Shown here: piece after piece, positions 47,101 to 59,130 of the stretch
Numbering within the stretch: position 1 is the stretch's first letter
How the letters are laid out: every line of letters starts with the position of its first letter
DNA from: Muricea muricata
Taxonomy: Eukaryota; Cnidaria; Anthozoa; Malacalcyonacea; Plexauridae
Assembly (NCBI GenBank): GCA_963855995.1
Contig: OY979723.1
Span: 9,057,013 to 9,121,012 of the forward strand
Direction: 5' to 3'
DNA length: 64,000 nucleotides
Translations under genes and position numbers: made by a program
Notes under the pieces: model-generated
Seen by the model: only the letters and a program-made list of their open reading frames with translations
Told to the model about the DNA's origin: nothing
Database searches by the model: none

Positions 47101-50100
47101 GGAGCACGAACATCTGCAAAGATCTAGGCAATATCCGCAAGTGCATAATCAGTAACAAATCAACTTTAAATGCTAAAAAACTGAGTTCGTGATTATCGGA
47201 TCAAAACCTATGTTAGACGTAATTTTCGAAACCCCAATAATATCATATGGTGATCATCAGTTGAAATTTAGCAAAGAATTAAGCAAAAAAAGATTCTTGA
47301 TGACCAATTAAAATGGAGCGAATGGAATAAGTCACAATGTATAATTCATTAGTGCTAGCATATTTCAATCATTGCTCAACCGTTTGGCATGATAATAACA
47401 GCTCTTACATGAATAATTTATTGAATAACAAAAGAGAGCTACACGAATAATAACAAATTCAGACTATAGCATAGCATTGGACCTTCAATGGCAACCAATC
47501 AAAACAATACTTTATAAATGAGAATTAGTAATGATGCTTAAAATTCTAAAAGGCATGGCGCCAAATTACCTAAAATGCTGTATGAGTCTCCCTAAGCGAA
47601 AAACAGATTTCCTCAAAAAGAGTTTCGCTTATCGTGGAGTAGCTTCTTGGAACAAACTACCCTCTGATATGATACGAGAAGTAGTTGAGTGTCAAGCAAT
47701 GAATTCATTCACTTAAAGATGATATTGACTTATTGCAAACGTATGTTTTTGTATATATTTTACATAAATAGTTAATGTATAAATTCCTAGATAAGTCAAC
47801 CTAGGCCTTTGAAAGTTACGCTGTAATTTGCTATCAGAATGATCAATCATAAACAGCAAAAGTATTATTAAGCACAGTGACTATAAAAGCACTAAAAATG
47901 TGAGTAAATGTTATCAGGGTCCTGTTCTCATTTTCCAGCCTAAATTTTGACTAAATCCCATTGCTCAAATGCACAAATCCCATAGTCATAGCGGCTGTCT
48001 TGCTCAAATCTTAATTCCATTTAGTTTTCTATTGTTTTTTGGCCAATGAATGCCAGTCACCCCCAGTGCATGGAATTCTATTTTCCCAGCAAAAAAAGGC
48101 AACTTCCAGCTCCCATTTTACCCTTTAGGACTCTCTGTTGTCGCTCTGAAAACAAAAATTTCGAAAGGCTCTCAAAACATTTTTAGGAAGACTCTCCAGA
48201 TTCTCTTCTCTAGATCTTTTTGTGGAACTTAGGTAAACGTGCACGCATGTTTACAGTTTTGTCATGACTGTTGTTTAGCATGGATGCCCATCGATCATTT
48301 CCTCTTGGAACACAGTAGTGTGACGAACCCAGATGTAAGTAGAGTTTAAAACATAAACTGATCAGCAACAAGCTCAACAATTAATCGATCAATCAAGCTC
48401 AATAATTAATTTTCCCTTAATACCTTTCTACACAGTTTATCAACACGAAGTTGCCGTCGAACCAACGCCAGCATTCAATACGCAACTGCACAGCGGGAAC
48501 CAACAATTTCTTCGTTGTTTCGGCGATCGATGTGTATGGCAAAGTCATCCAAAGATCAAAGCAGTTGACGGTGCAAAGTTCTGCTCCCATTGATCGACCG
48601 TTATTGAAACTCAAGTAAGAATTGTGCAGAAATAATAGTGAATTAAAGGGATGTGGCGATGCATTTCTTTTGCATGGCTTATAGACATGAACCTTTCAAG
48701 AAATTGTAACATCGGTAGTCAAATTTTTCACAGCATGCTTAGTTTCTAAAATATTGATGAACAAATGACACTAGCCGTCCGCCATATTGCATGCTTAATT
48801 AGAATTAGGTTAGACTATTTTATTAAAATATTATTTTGTAGAAACATATAATTTTATTGACGTCACAACAGGGTAGACTGTATGAAACTTAGTGTCAATT
48901 AGTTAAAGCTTAATGTCATTAAAGTAAGAAATGGTGGATGACTTCTGTCTTTGTCCTCTTTGTCCTTGAATATTTCAAAAACCAAGCATGTTATAAAAAA
49001 ATTACGAACGGATATTGCAGTCACTTCGAGGGTTCTTGTCGATAAGTCAAAATAAATTGCCATATCCCTTTAGTATTTGCAAGCCTCTGGAAACATTGCG
49101 GAAATAAATTTGCTTCCCAAGAAGTAAAAATTGATTTCCAACTAATTCAAAAACATTCAGGCAACTTTTTGTGTCTTTTTACTGACTGCACTGGCAACAT
49201 CAGTTTAATGAGATATTGTTTTAGCTATATTTTGGCATCATTTTTGTGTCAAGGCAGCTCCGGAACAATCCATGAAAAACACCTCGATAGAAACAAGCAT
49301 GTTGTTTAACTTAGAAAGTATGAGGCTATTTACTTGGTTTGTTAGACTTCAACTCTAAATTTCATGGTCTTGTATTTCGTCTGCAGAAAAAGCAGTCCGG
49401 ATATGATAACCATCGAGTGGAATCGTCCAACGGAATATGGAGATGGCTTTATCAGCGAATATCATCTTAAGGTGAAATTCATTTCTTTTTGCAAAAATTC
49501 TTATGTTAGAAAAATTAATTGCAGATTTCTTTCAGTGAAAGATCAATTGAATAACTATTCCTACTCTTTACATCAAAGGTGAATGGAAAATTCTACACAA
49601 ATATCCGTTCAACAAAGACGTCATTTGACTTTATCGAATGTCGACCTATGGAAGAGTTTACCTTCAGAATTCAGGTACGTTCATTGTTGACCTTATCTAT
49701 ACATAACGTATGCGTCAACATTATTTGAATGACACCTGTGACAAAATATCTAATTCTTAACTGGTTAACGAAACCTAGTATTTTCTAAACAGTCAGAAAT
49801 GCGTAAGCTTGTCTTGTAGTCATCAAAATGATGTTAGCAAGTGTACGTATCGCTTGTGTCGGCTTGATGATAACAGGGCTCCAGCAAGTTGCCAACTGGC
49901 CTGACACAAGTTGATTGTCAGGGCTTTTATCTGCAAATTTGTGTAAGATGTTTTATATGAGCTTGAGCAAGTCTGCAAACACCAAGTCGCATCAAGTCTG
50001 ATTTTCAGAGAGTTGAAGAAAAAATGCTTTCATCAAGACTGCAAAATCCACAACCTCGGTGTCAAGTCCGTGTTACTTTTGGTTGTGCCATAGAACGAAT

Positions 50101-53100
50101 GCCATTAAGATTTTCAATAGAAGAACTTGATTACATTTCAGGCTCTGTCAATCAAACATGATTGTAACAGCGAATGGTCGAATGTACTCGAAGTTGCCTG
50201 TCCCGCCTCACTGCCTATGACATTAGAGCGCCTGCGACCAAAGACCATAAATACAGTGAAAGTTGGCTGGAACTTGCCCACTTGCATTGGCGGAGCAAAA
50301 GTGAAAGAATTTAAGGTATGACTGCAGACTACAGACCACGATTCTCATTGTGATGTATGAAAATGTGTAGTCGAACCGCAAGCCTACACGGTCATTAAAA
50401 TGTGATTTTTCATGGTGTTTACTCAATCACATACGTCAGGATAAGACTCGCATCTGTTATGTTAGACCTTTAGAAAACAGAGCTTGGAATGGAAATTTGC
50501 ATAGAACACTATTTTCACCCTGGCCAAAACCCTGGAAAGCACTGGCATAACTAGGGTAACAATTGGGGGGAGGGTGTTTACTCACATTTTGGCGTTCTGC
50601 CCGTTCACTCGCTTTTAAAAGAAATTCGCCGGGCAGAACGTAAATAGATGGCTAACCCCCCCCCCAACCTTTTTGGAGCCGAAAATGTCCATTGATGATG
50701 GTCGAATAATTTATTTGGCTGATTTGTCATTGCGATACATAAATTCACTCAAACAGGTGGGGCAAGTTGAAGTTAGTTAATGGCGGTTAATCATGCCCGG
50801 ATGTAGAGCCCGGATGTAACGTGGCCGTTACCTATGGCTGTGGCATAACCTGTGTGTAATATTTGGGTCTGCGCCCAGCCTACTGTTTCTTGATCACTAT
50901 TCGGGAGGGAAGGGGGGGGGGGTCAGTATTAAAGACATATGTTATACAATCTTTTCAAAAGTTACTTGTCTCTGTCTTTTGTCCATTCCCACCCCTGTGA
51001 GTACAGCCCTAGGCAAATAAATTATGCAATCACTATTTCTTAAATTGTTTCTCTCTTGTATTTCCTCACTAAAAAGGTTTACTACAAAGAAGCTAGCACG
51101 TTTGAAATGTACAACGACCAAGAAAAGCCAGATCCCGACAAGATATTTGGCCATCGACACGCCGTAGTGAAGACACATAAACCCGACGAGATCGTATCGT
51201 TCGTCAAAGTGGAGCCGGGTAAGAAATACTGGGCAATCCTCCGGGCGGAGATTGTACCCGAGGGCTGTCCAGCCGTGATCACATTACCCGTACGAGTCCG
51301 CGCTACGATTAGGCCAGTGGCGCCTCAGATCAAGGTGAACGTGTACGGTGAACAGGAACGAGCCAAAGCTAACAAGGAAATTGCAAAGTTGTTGGATGTA
51401 CAAGACAAGTAGGTGAAATGAGTCGAATAGACCTTTCCCACAGTGACGTAAAATGCGGTTTCGAGATATTACACGAAATTTGATCAGGAAGAATATCGAA
51501 CCAATCAAATAAAATATAACACAAATTTTCCGTACTTGAAAAGGTGTATTCCCTTCAGAATGACAGTTGTAAATTACCAGTTGAGCTACACGGTCTGGTC
51601 GGTTCGAGTGTGTTTCGGAATTGAGTCCCCTTGACCGCTTTGGTCAGTTGGCTGAGCATTGGGCTAGCATTCTAAAGGTCGTAGATTCGATTCCAATCCA
51701 ACAGGTTCAATTTCAATTTTCTCCTTGCCTGGTGAAAATATAAACTCAGAATAACACCAGGAATATTATTTTTAATTGCTAATTTTCCCAGGATTAACAG
51801 GCACAAGATGCTAACACAAACCTCTGATATTGTAATGGGAGCTCAGTTAAAGAATGAGGAGGTATTGTCTACGTCTACTTTTCTCACTAGGAAACATCTC
51901 AAATTTTGTTGCAAAACTGTCAACACAAGTTGTCAATGTGGGTGTGTCCGAACTCTTTGTGCTAAGTTGTCCACAAGTTTGGAGCAACTTCTTGACAACT
52001 TGCAACATGAGCTTGACAGAAATTACAAGGTGTCCTCAATGACTCTGATACAGCAAGAATGTTACAAAATAGACAACACAAGGCTGTAACAATATTGTTA
52101 GTCAACTGTGACTGTCACAGTCTTGTTGTTGAAGCAACCTTGTAAGAAGTCTGATACTATCTACAAGCTTGTGCCATGTTTTTAACAGCTTGTTTTAAAC
52201 TTGTTCCAACAACTTGAAACAATCAGTGGGAACACAACTTGTCGACATCTTACGGATAGGACTATTACAGCGTTTTTACACGTCTGGACAATTTTATGTT
52301 GTTTTTAAGATGCAAAATATGAATGTGAAACTGTACCAGATCGAGACACGTCTTCAAGAACTTGTCAAAGTCGTCAACAAGCTTACTGGTGAGCAAAATA
52401 TCTATCATCAAACTATTAGGATAGAATAACGACTAAGACATTTTCCACTCGAGTCATTAGCATATACAGCGTCTGTACACATCAAAGCCCATATGAACTA
52501 GATGTGAGTACGAAATATCTGAAATTTCACACGATCATTTTCTAGGATTTGTTCCCGTCGTGTTAAGCTGGGAGAAGCCAGAATTTGACGAATTCTCGGA
52601 ACCGCAGAATTATCGTATCAATGTTGACGATCACAGTTACCAAGATCCGTTACCCTTGGAAACCACTGAGCACTCGCTCAAGGTATGTCGTGGCTTAGTA
52701 CAAACAACCGCAGGGGCTACGAAAGGTGGAAGCGCCATTCGCCGAATGGTGATTTTTCATGGATAACAGGGATATTCAACTCGCAAAAGATAAAAAGTGA
52801 TTTGACTTGAAAATGCTGAACTTTAATATGTATGGCTTTGCCCAGTTACTGAACATGTTCAGAAACTTTGAAAAAAATCACTGCTGATATAGCAAACAAT
52901 CAGGGGTGGGTTGTATAAAAGGTGTTTAGCTTAAACGGTGGATAAGCAAAAATTTAAAAGCGCTCCTATTCATCTTGTAAATAATTAAACTTAAATTTTA
53001 TCAACTAAATATGTAGTTCAAATTAGTTTGCTTTCAGTCAATAGTTCATAGGCTTGCTTGATATTTTCGACTTATCCCACGTTTAACCGCTGGTGGATAG

Positions 53101-56100
53101 AGCTATCTCCTATTCGTACAACCGGCCCCAAATGCACAGTATATACGTCAATATGAGAAAAAACTCAAACCACGCTTTGTTTCATTTTAGCTCGATGTCG
53201 AGAAACCGGCGCACAGGATATCAATAACGACTCTGTCCTGGCATCCAGTGGGTCACAGTGATGAGTCCAACGTCGAGTTGGTTGAGGCAAAACCATTTCG
53301 ACCCAACAGATACTTCTGTTATTTTACAAGCCACAGCAAGGCTGCGAGGTGTGTAATTTCTCGGCGCACAGGAGGTCCGTAACAAGTTAGAAATGCCCTT
53401 CCATTCAGCTGTCATGATTTTATGTATCTTAGTGCTATATATACTCAGGTGACAGTGTCTTTCAGTATCCACCACACTGGACAAGCTGAAAAATATGCTT
53501 GACCGCGGTGGAAATCGAACCGGCGGCTATAGTAAAAAGATTTCTTTCTCTCTTTATTCTTATTGATTCCTGTTGTAGACAAGGAAAATTTTCAGCTTAC
53601 CCGGTGTGGATACAACAAACACAAGGTAGCACCAGGAACATTAGTTAGCGAATCTTTACATCGCTATACGAGGCTTATCAAAGAGCCAATTAAAAATACT
53701 AGCCAGCAGTCGACTTCGCGAGCAAACACTCTCGTACTCTTCGCTTGTTAAGGCCAAACAAGAAGCAGTTCAGATGAACATGTAAAGTTATGCATAATTA
53801 GACAGAATACAGTTAATATTTAACAGCCATTAATCTATTTGCAGTTGGCCTAGCAAAGGTGGATGTCGCTTGGAAGAGTTCCTTGCTCATGAGAAAAAAC
53901 TGACCAGTAAGCACAATGTGCATCGCGGGCTCTTGAAAACGAGAGTGGCGCCCAAGCCTTTCCGCGTGATGGGTGTTCACGATGCTACCTGGCAACAGTT
54001 GATACGTCATTTTGGCGCGAAGAAACCGACCATTATTCTCTTCTGGACAAAATGGTAAGCCATGAAAATAGTCAACCTAACTAAACTTGTTTCTTTCATA
54101 GTAAATTGCTCTATCAGCCATGACTGCCCTTTTTCTTCTCTCCAAATAAAGGTGTGTCTCGTCGCAAAGCATGCTGGAACGTTTCTGCGTTTATGCTCAT
54201 CGTTTGAAGGAAAAGGTACATCTAGTTCGAGTAATCAATGTGATCCCGCTGAAAAACCTTCAGAAATGTTCACATTTACACACCCAAAAATTTTGGGCCT
54301 GTACGATGACAAATTTGAACGATGTTTTGCTGCCAAACGTGTTCACAGACTAACTAGTTGTTCCCTACATGAGAAACGCAAAGCATCTATGGATTGTTTG
54401 GAAGGGCACTGCAAAGTAACAGAAAACTTTAAAAGTACAAATTAGAGCAAGTAAATATAAAAGATGCCTCATTATATTTGAGGAAAAGCCTCAAAGGTCG
54501 TTTGCACTATTCGTATTATGTCTCGTGACTGGTGCCTTGATCGCACTGTCCCTTCAAACAGTCCATGCATGCTTTGAGGTCTCGACGAGGTAATGGTTAA
54601 TACAAATTGCCAATACATACAAATGAAGATTTTTCTCACTGTGATAACTGAAACAACATTAATATAACGAAAAAATATTCTTTCTCATTGTAGTACCAAT
54701 ACTTGGCGTGTTGTGTTAAGAGTGGGGAGGACATATTGACACATCGCAAATCCATAATTGAACTGCTTAATGAAAAGAATCTGAGAATTCTGGGTAATAT
54801 ACGTCACTGCTGTGGATGCCATCTCGCACCAGACCTCCCGAATAACACGATTGAGAAAATGGAGAATGCCAGTATCCCATCATCCTTTGATCTTGCTGGT
54901 GTCCCCACGTTTTGTATTTTGGATATTAAAGGTGAGGAAATCTGATCCGTGGCGTTCTTTTCCGTATTCCTTGAAATACTTCAGCGTAGAGATGCCGCTC
55001 TCTGGTTGCAGATCAAAGCTGACATGAAGCCAATAAGGGGTTTTAGCAAGGGGGGGGGGGTATAGGGGGAATTCCCACTGTAAAATTTAAAATTACCACC
55101 CAAATCTTGAGAAAGTTCAATTTCTGGGGGGAGCATCCCCCCAAATCAGGTGTGCTTTATTGTAGCATTTAGCACCACACCTCATTGTGATGAATTATTA
55201 GTCTGCAGTTACTATAATTGTCATTGACATTGTAACGGCTTTGTATTGGCATTGGCAATAAAGGCCATGTGCCCATGTATACCTCAAAATAAAATAGGTC
55301 AGGGGGGAATTTCCCCCCAAATGAAAAATCTTTGGAATGTTTTTTTTTTGGGGAGGCGCTCTCATCCAAGCCCCAAAGCCTTAAATACATCTAGCCAATT
55401 TACACCTTGCTATTTCTTGAGCGATCTAGCAGAGGCGAACGAGTTGATTAATATATACATATATATGACTCTTCAACTGAACATTCATAACTAATCAAGG
55501 TTTTATGTCATCATGGTTTCATCACCACAAACATCATTTTTACCGGAGTGCATAACAACACTAAGAAGATATATAAAACCATAATTTATTCGTTCACTAG
55601 TACACTAGTTTACTCGTTTACAGTACACTCCATGGAAAGGAGGACAAATGGTAAACGGGCCTTAAGAAAGTAAGTTATAGACTTGAGGAACAGTCCACCA
55701 TAACGACTACGAACATTTATTGTTTCCTTCAGGTCAACTATCATGGCAAGGTCGTATTGCCGCTGACACAGATGAAACATTTTTCAACAATATGAGTCAC
55801 GTGATGGCCCAGGTGGAAGAACAGGAATGCCCAATTGTGGAATGTGAAAGTTGCAAAGATGAAAATGGAATGATGTATGAAGTAAAGCAGAAACGCGATG
55901 ACGACCAAGATGAAATCACTAATCAAAATGATGGCGCAAATGAAGTCACTAACCAAGGCGATGACGTCACTACCCAAAGCAATGACATCACACAGAAATC
56001 AAGCGACAAGTTTTCGTTGGATGAATTCCACCTGCTGCACTCAAGGCTTCATGGGAAGGCGCTGGAAGAGGCAGAGAGAACCCAAGACGAACAGTACTCA

Positions 56101-57042
56101 AAAGTCGGAAGCCTCTCACCTCGAAAGGAATGGTTGGAGAAACGCCGTGCGATTGCCAGAAAGACCGAGGTGGAAGATTCCGAGAAACAGCCGGAGAGAC
56201 ACAGAGTACGTTTCGGAGAAGTGAATCACGATCCACCCCAGACGGCAAGCAGCCAATTAACGAGCGAAAACAAGCCAGGCATTAAGAATTACCAATACCG
56301 TCAACCGCATCGTGACTACCGCAGTCCGCATAACGGATACGATAAATCCAAACATGGCTACGGCGCTTCGGGGGGATCAACCTGGCGGGACCAACCTCCA
56401 ATCGGACGATCTTCGGTAACGAACGCTTCCGAACACGAGCCGAAGAAGGACCGAAAGAATGGCTACAAATATACAAGTATCAATTACCATCTATCAGAGA
56501 GAGTTGGAGACGACGGAGAAGTGGCGCCGAAGCCCGACGTTCTAGACTCGGTACAGACTCGGAACAGCTCAACTGCACTGGGATATAATGCAAGTGGGAC
56601 GCCAAAATGGAGCTCTCAGATAAGAGCGAATAATGTAAGTAGGGACACAAGTAGAGGAAATACACTGAGTTCAAGACTGCCACAGCATTCCCACCAAGAG
56701 GAAGAAATCTACGAGTTCATGATTCCTGATAACATGAGAAAGAAGAATGGCTTTGGTGAAAAATCTCCACGCAAGACAAAACCCGAGCCTTACATATATC
56801 GCAGACCTTCAACACTCGAGCCAATCAATGATCCAAGTTCACCTCCGAAATCCGCCAAGAAGAGAGACAAGTATAGCCACATCCAAAGTCGATATAGCAA
56901 GGGAATTTATCAGCCTGGGAACCCGAAGGCAAAGCAACGAATTGTGATCTCTGCGCACCATAAAAAAGGCAGAAGAGGAAAAACGAATGCAACACAGAAT
57001 GGAAGAGATTACAGTGACTACAGTCGTCAAGCTTACGTATAA
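44176..57042 (+). CDS. FN3-thioredoxin fusion protein, 16 exons (about 1141 aa)
   Basis: Reconstructed by splice sites and phase. Exons: 44176-44178 (ATG directly before GTAAGT, inferred), 45623-45697, 46138-46378, 48279-48334, 48436-48614, 49387-49471, 49579-49674, 50142-50315, 51077-51397, 52310-52388, 52546-52682, 53191-53348, 53845-54054, 54152-54215, 54694-54931, 55733-57042. All phases agree; the total of 3426 nt is divisible by three. Order: Ser/Arg-rich N-terminus (1-80); FN3-like domains near 82-175, 184-270, 276-385 and 437-535 ([35 protein letters not shown]); helical linker (about 387-436); thioredoxin fold (about 585-740); charged tail. No signal peptide at [10 protein letters not shown], so probably intracellular. 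Weakest calls are exon 1, the end of exon 9 (GAT before GTACAA; a stop at 51412 is an alternative) and the GTGAAA donor at 49472. A paralogue lies downstream. Function unknown. Confidence 0.75.
46469..46616. mobile_element. GGGGCCGGTTGT-end MITE, copy 2 (intron)
   Basis: GGGGCCGGTTGTATAAAA at the left and TTTTATACAACCGGTCCCC at the right frame a ~148-bp non-coding element in the intron after exon 46138-46378. Confidence 0.8.
46940..47790 (+). pseudogene. Truncated non-LTR retrotransposon (LINE) reverse transcriptase, in intron
   Basis: At 46980-47090 one frame reads [20 protein letters not shown] and then MLADDTN. These are the conserved RT blocks, including the catalytic Asp pair. Downstream, frames shift repeatedly through a [14 protein letters not shown] thumb region. 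At 47531-47716 the frame [20 protein letters not shown], then [15 protein letters not shown], is the usual C-terminus of CR1/L2/Jockey-type ORF2. There is no endonuclease domain or intact ORF, so it is a dead 5'-truncated copy. It is sense-oriented in the intron between 46378 and 48279. Confidence 0.8.
51640..51700 (+). repeat. tRNA-derived SINE head, in intron
   Basis: TTGGTCAGTTGGCTGAGCAT (A-box side) and GTAGATTCGATTCC (B box) are spaced as in a tRNA. No acceptor pairing, so a SINE head. It lies in the intron after 51397. Confidence 0.55.
51890..52215. repeat. AACTTGTTGACAA-type degenerate repeat, in intron
   Basis: Repeated CAACTTGT, GACAACTTGCAAC and AAGTTGTC motifs in both orientations form a degenerate array between two exons. 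A related shorter patch is at 49850-49990. The overlapping 93- and 62-residue frames (51808-52089, 51854-52042) are within this array and are not considered real. Confidence 0.5.
52903..53129. mobile_element. GGGGCCGGTTGT-end MITE, copy 3 (intron)
   Basis: GGGGTGGGTTGTATAAAAGG and TACAACCGGCCCC frame a ~227-bp element with the same TTTAGCTTAAACGGTGGATA block as 19806-20047. Its right arm is degraded. Confidence 0.7.
53845..55810 (+). CDS. Thioredoxin-fold exons of the FN3-thioredoxin gene
   Basis: Four exons (53845-54054, 54152-54215, 54694-54931, 55733 onward) assemble a thioredoxin-like domain. The beta strand and active-site region [19 protein letters not shown] is split between W and C by the 54055-54151 intron. 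A helical region and [11 protein letters not shown] follow. The cis-proline motif is [12 protein letters not shown], and the terminal strand is GQLSWQGRI, which crosses the 54932-55732 intron. The site is W-C-V-S-S instead of W-C-x-x-C: only the first cysteine is kept, as in monothiol or non-reducing family members. The extra CCxxC nearby could be structural. The redox role is inference. Confidence 0.75.
54380..54578. mobile_element. Inverted-repeat element overlapping an intron, copy 1
   Basis: GCAAAGCATCTATGGATTGT near the left end is inverted relative to CAGTCCATGCATGCTTTG near the right. AAGGGCACTG and CACTGTCCCTT also pair. A relative lies at about 58880-59130. Confidence 0.55.
55733..57042 (+). 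CDS. Last exon: thioredoxin end plus disordered tail (about 436 aa)
   Basis: After [18 protein letters not shown] the frame leaves the thioredoxin fold and runs about 415 residues without hydrophobic segments. First comes an acidic part with degenerate repeats ([31 protein letters not shown]). A Pro/Ser/Arg/Tyr-rich part follows ([14 protein letters not shown]), then a basic end ([14 protein letters not shown]) closing QAYV and TAA. This is typical of an intrinsically disordered scaffold tail. Possible phosphorylation or docking sites cannot be named reliably. An AATAAA occurs near 57393. Confidence 0.8.
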
Positions 57043-57120
57043 ACATTGTATAGCACTTACATATTATATTAATAGCACTTTTATATAGCACTTATATATT
57101 ATATTAATAGCACTTTTAAC
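57043..57120 (+). repeat. Short tandem repeat in the 3' UTR
   Basis: Two units of a ~36-bp block (TATAGCACTTATATATTATA, then TTAATAGCACTTTT) directly follow the stop codon. Confidence 0.7.
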
Positions 57121-57479
57121 AGTTACTCACATCGAGGGATGGAATTCTGCACAACATTGGAAACTTCATATGCATTCGACGCACGAAAGGTCTTTATTTT
57201 GCGTCTTGCTTTTCCCGTCCGAGCGAGGGAAAAGTTAAAGAAGTTTGTACTCTTGAATATTATAGACTTCAAAATTAGTATCAGATCAAAATCAGTTTGC
57301 CACCGAAATCAGTTTGTGTCATCCAGGATGGAACATGAATTTATTTATCCCGCGAGACAAAACCCGCGGTATATCACAGAAAACAGACTCAAAAATAAAT
57401 TAAATACTCTTAATTCCAGTCACTTTCATGCTTATATTATGTATTATCACATACTTGTGCCTTTATCTGGGCGATAACA

Positions 57480-57545
57480 CGGTGACATAAAAACGATATG
57501 TCCCGTGATATCGTTTTTTGTCCCGCGATATCGTTTTTTGTCCCG
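57480..57545 (+). repeat. Small direct repeat GATATCGTTTTTTGTCCCG
   Basis: The unit occurs twice in full with a third partial unit before it (CGATATGTCCCG). It is probably a fragment related to the hairpin at 57804-57962, which also contains GATATC and TTTTGTCCC. Confidence 0.5.
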
Positions 57546-57803
57546 CTCAAAACAAAGATGGCGTCCGACTGAAGGATCGATAGAGAGATAACAATAAAAA
57601 TATAAAATAATACAAGGAAAATAACACAAAGAAATTTGCAGCTATTAAAAGATAAGTTATTTTTGGTTTGTTTTTATAATTTCTACCTGTTTAGCGTATT
57701 TTAAACAATCATTTTGAATTCATTTTGAAATGTACTCGAAGTGTAAATAATTTGAAAATATAATCTGGTTTTTGCTCTAGATAAAGGCACAAGTATGTGA
57801 TAA

Positions 57804-57962
57804 ATAGGTTATCATATTCGAGACTCGGTAATATCAGTTTTATCGCTCTCGTTACGATATCATATTTTGTCCCTCGTTCGCTGCGCTCACTCGTGACAAA
57901 ATATGATATCGTCTCTCGAGCGATAAAACTGATATCACCTCGCGTCTCATATGATAACCTAT
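57804..57962. repeat. ~159-bp long hairpin with CGTTCGCTGCGCTCACTCG centre
   Basis: The arms ATAGGTTATCATAT and complement, ATCAGTTTTATCGCTC and complement, and GATATCATATTTTGTC and complement are symmetric about 57880. The frames on opposite strands here (57709-57972 and 57797-58081) mirror each other because of the palindrome and are not genes. Confidence 0.75.
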
Positions 57963-58879
57963 ATATATGCACAGAGTGTCCTATAAAACCTATACCCTTT
58001 AAAATCCAGCCTTCGTCTGAACTTGATTGCCTTGTTACCTATGCTGAACTAAATCAAACAGATTTGAATCTTGTAAAATAATTTGTTCGCCCTTTTTTAT
58101 AATATTATTAGCTATTTTTCCATTCCCAGGAGCCAGTTGTTTAAGCTGAGCCTGGCGGGGTTAAAGTTTAAGTACTGTTTCAGTTTCAGTATTTCTGCAC
58201 ATCCGTTTCATTCAAAACTTCAGAAACAAAACGACTGTTGATCCAGACAAGATTTCTGATGAACCATATTCAGACTTCAGAAGAAGTTTCGGGGGGGGGG
58301 GGGATTTCCACACATTAACCCAGGATTAAGCTACCCGGCTTTTCAAGAACAGGTCTTGGGAATAGGTAGTGTTGTAAATAGAATAGTGACCTCGTTTTTC
58401 AATACACCCCAGCTATATAAGTTGTACGAGATCACTTCAAACTTGATATGCAACACTTGATGTTTGCATGCAGGATTTTTTCATACATTTCAGCGATGGG
58501 AAATTTTGTGCAGTTTTTTAAGGTGCTGTGCTCCATGTTGCACAGGCAAATTATTACTCCAAATGGACAGAAGGAATAAACAGTGCGTGTTTAACATTAA
58601 TATACGAGTATATCAAGCACATCAGTATCATAAAGTGTAATAATAATAATAATATACATTCAACGAAATTAAGACTTAAATAAGGAACTTGAAAAAGATA
58701 TTACAAATAACTTTTTTTCTCGTTATGACTGACACATTCAAAAGCGCTTTGCTAACTGTCCAAACCAATACGCTCAAATCAGCGTTTTAGGACTTGTTTT
58801 GAATGCATTCTTACTCAGCGCTTTAAGTCGACCGTGTTTACTCAGCTCTGACTGGAAATTTAGCCGTAAGTGCTGCCGT
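57963..58879. other. Intergenic stretch between the two FN3 genes
   Basis: 58128-58340 is a diverged repeat beginning GGAGCCAGTTGTTTAAGC with a partly inverted end (TTAACCCAGGATTAAGCTAC). A relative begins at 45050 in the first intron (GGAGCCGGTTGTTCAAAGC), with shared GTTGATCCAGACAAGATTTC-like sequence. No gene here. Confidence 0.45.
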
Positions 58880-59130
58880 GGCTTCAGTGAATTAGTCATT
58901 TCCTGATCGAGACTGCAAAGCATCAAAAGATTGTTTAGAGGGACAGTGAGATAGAGAGCACCAGTCATGAGGCGTGGAACGAATAGCGAAAACAACCGTT
59001 GAGGATCTTCCTTAGGGAGAGTGAGGAATATGTTTTCTTTCTCCAATTTCAACTTTTAATGTTTCCAGTCACTCTGCGTTCCCCCTCCAAACAACCATGG
59101 ATGCTTTGCAGTTCTCAATTGGGAAATGGT
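58880..59130. mobile_element. Inverted-repeat element, copy 2
   Basis: ACTGCAAAGCATCAAAAGAT near the left pairs with CCATGGATGCTTTGCAGT near the right. GAGGGACAGTGAG is matched by CACTCTGCGTTCCCCCTC. It shares CACCAGTCATGAG-like internal sequence with 54380-54578. The 92-residue minus frame (58774-59052) falls in it. Confidence 0.55.

Noticed and set aside
51808..52089. 93-residue frame in the FN3-thioredoxin gene
   Set aside because: Made of the AACTTGTTGACAA-type repeat between two exons and not in phase with either.
53579..53625. A possible exon between 53348 and 53845 (acceptor TGTTGTAG, donor GGTAGC)
   Set aside because: Including it breaks the phase into the next exon. Joining 53348 directly to 53845 keeps the frame.
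57139..57477. 112-residue frame after the FN3-thioredoxin stop codon
   Set aside because: No domain, no splice context, and it lies in the probable 3' UTR.
57709..58081. Frames on both strands with similar peptides
   Set aside because: The similarity results from the 159-bp palindrome at 57804-57962.
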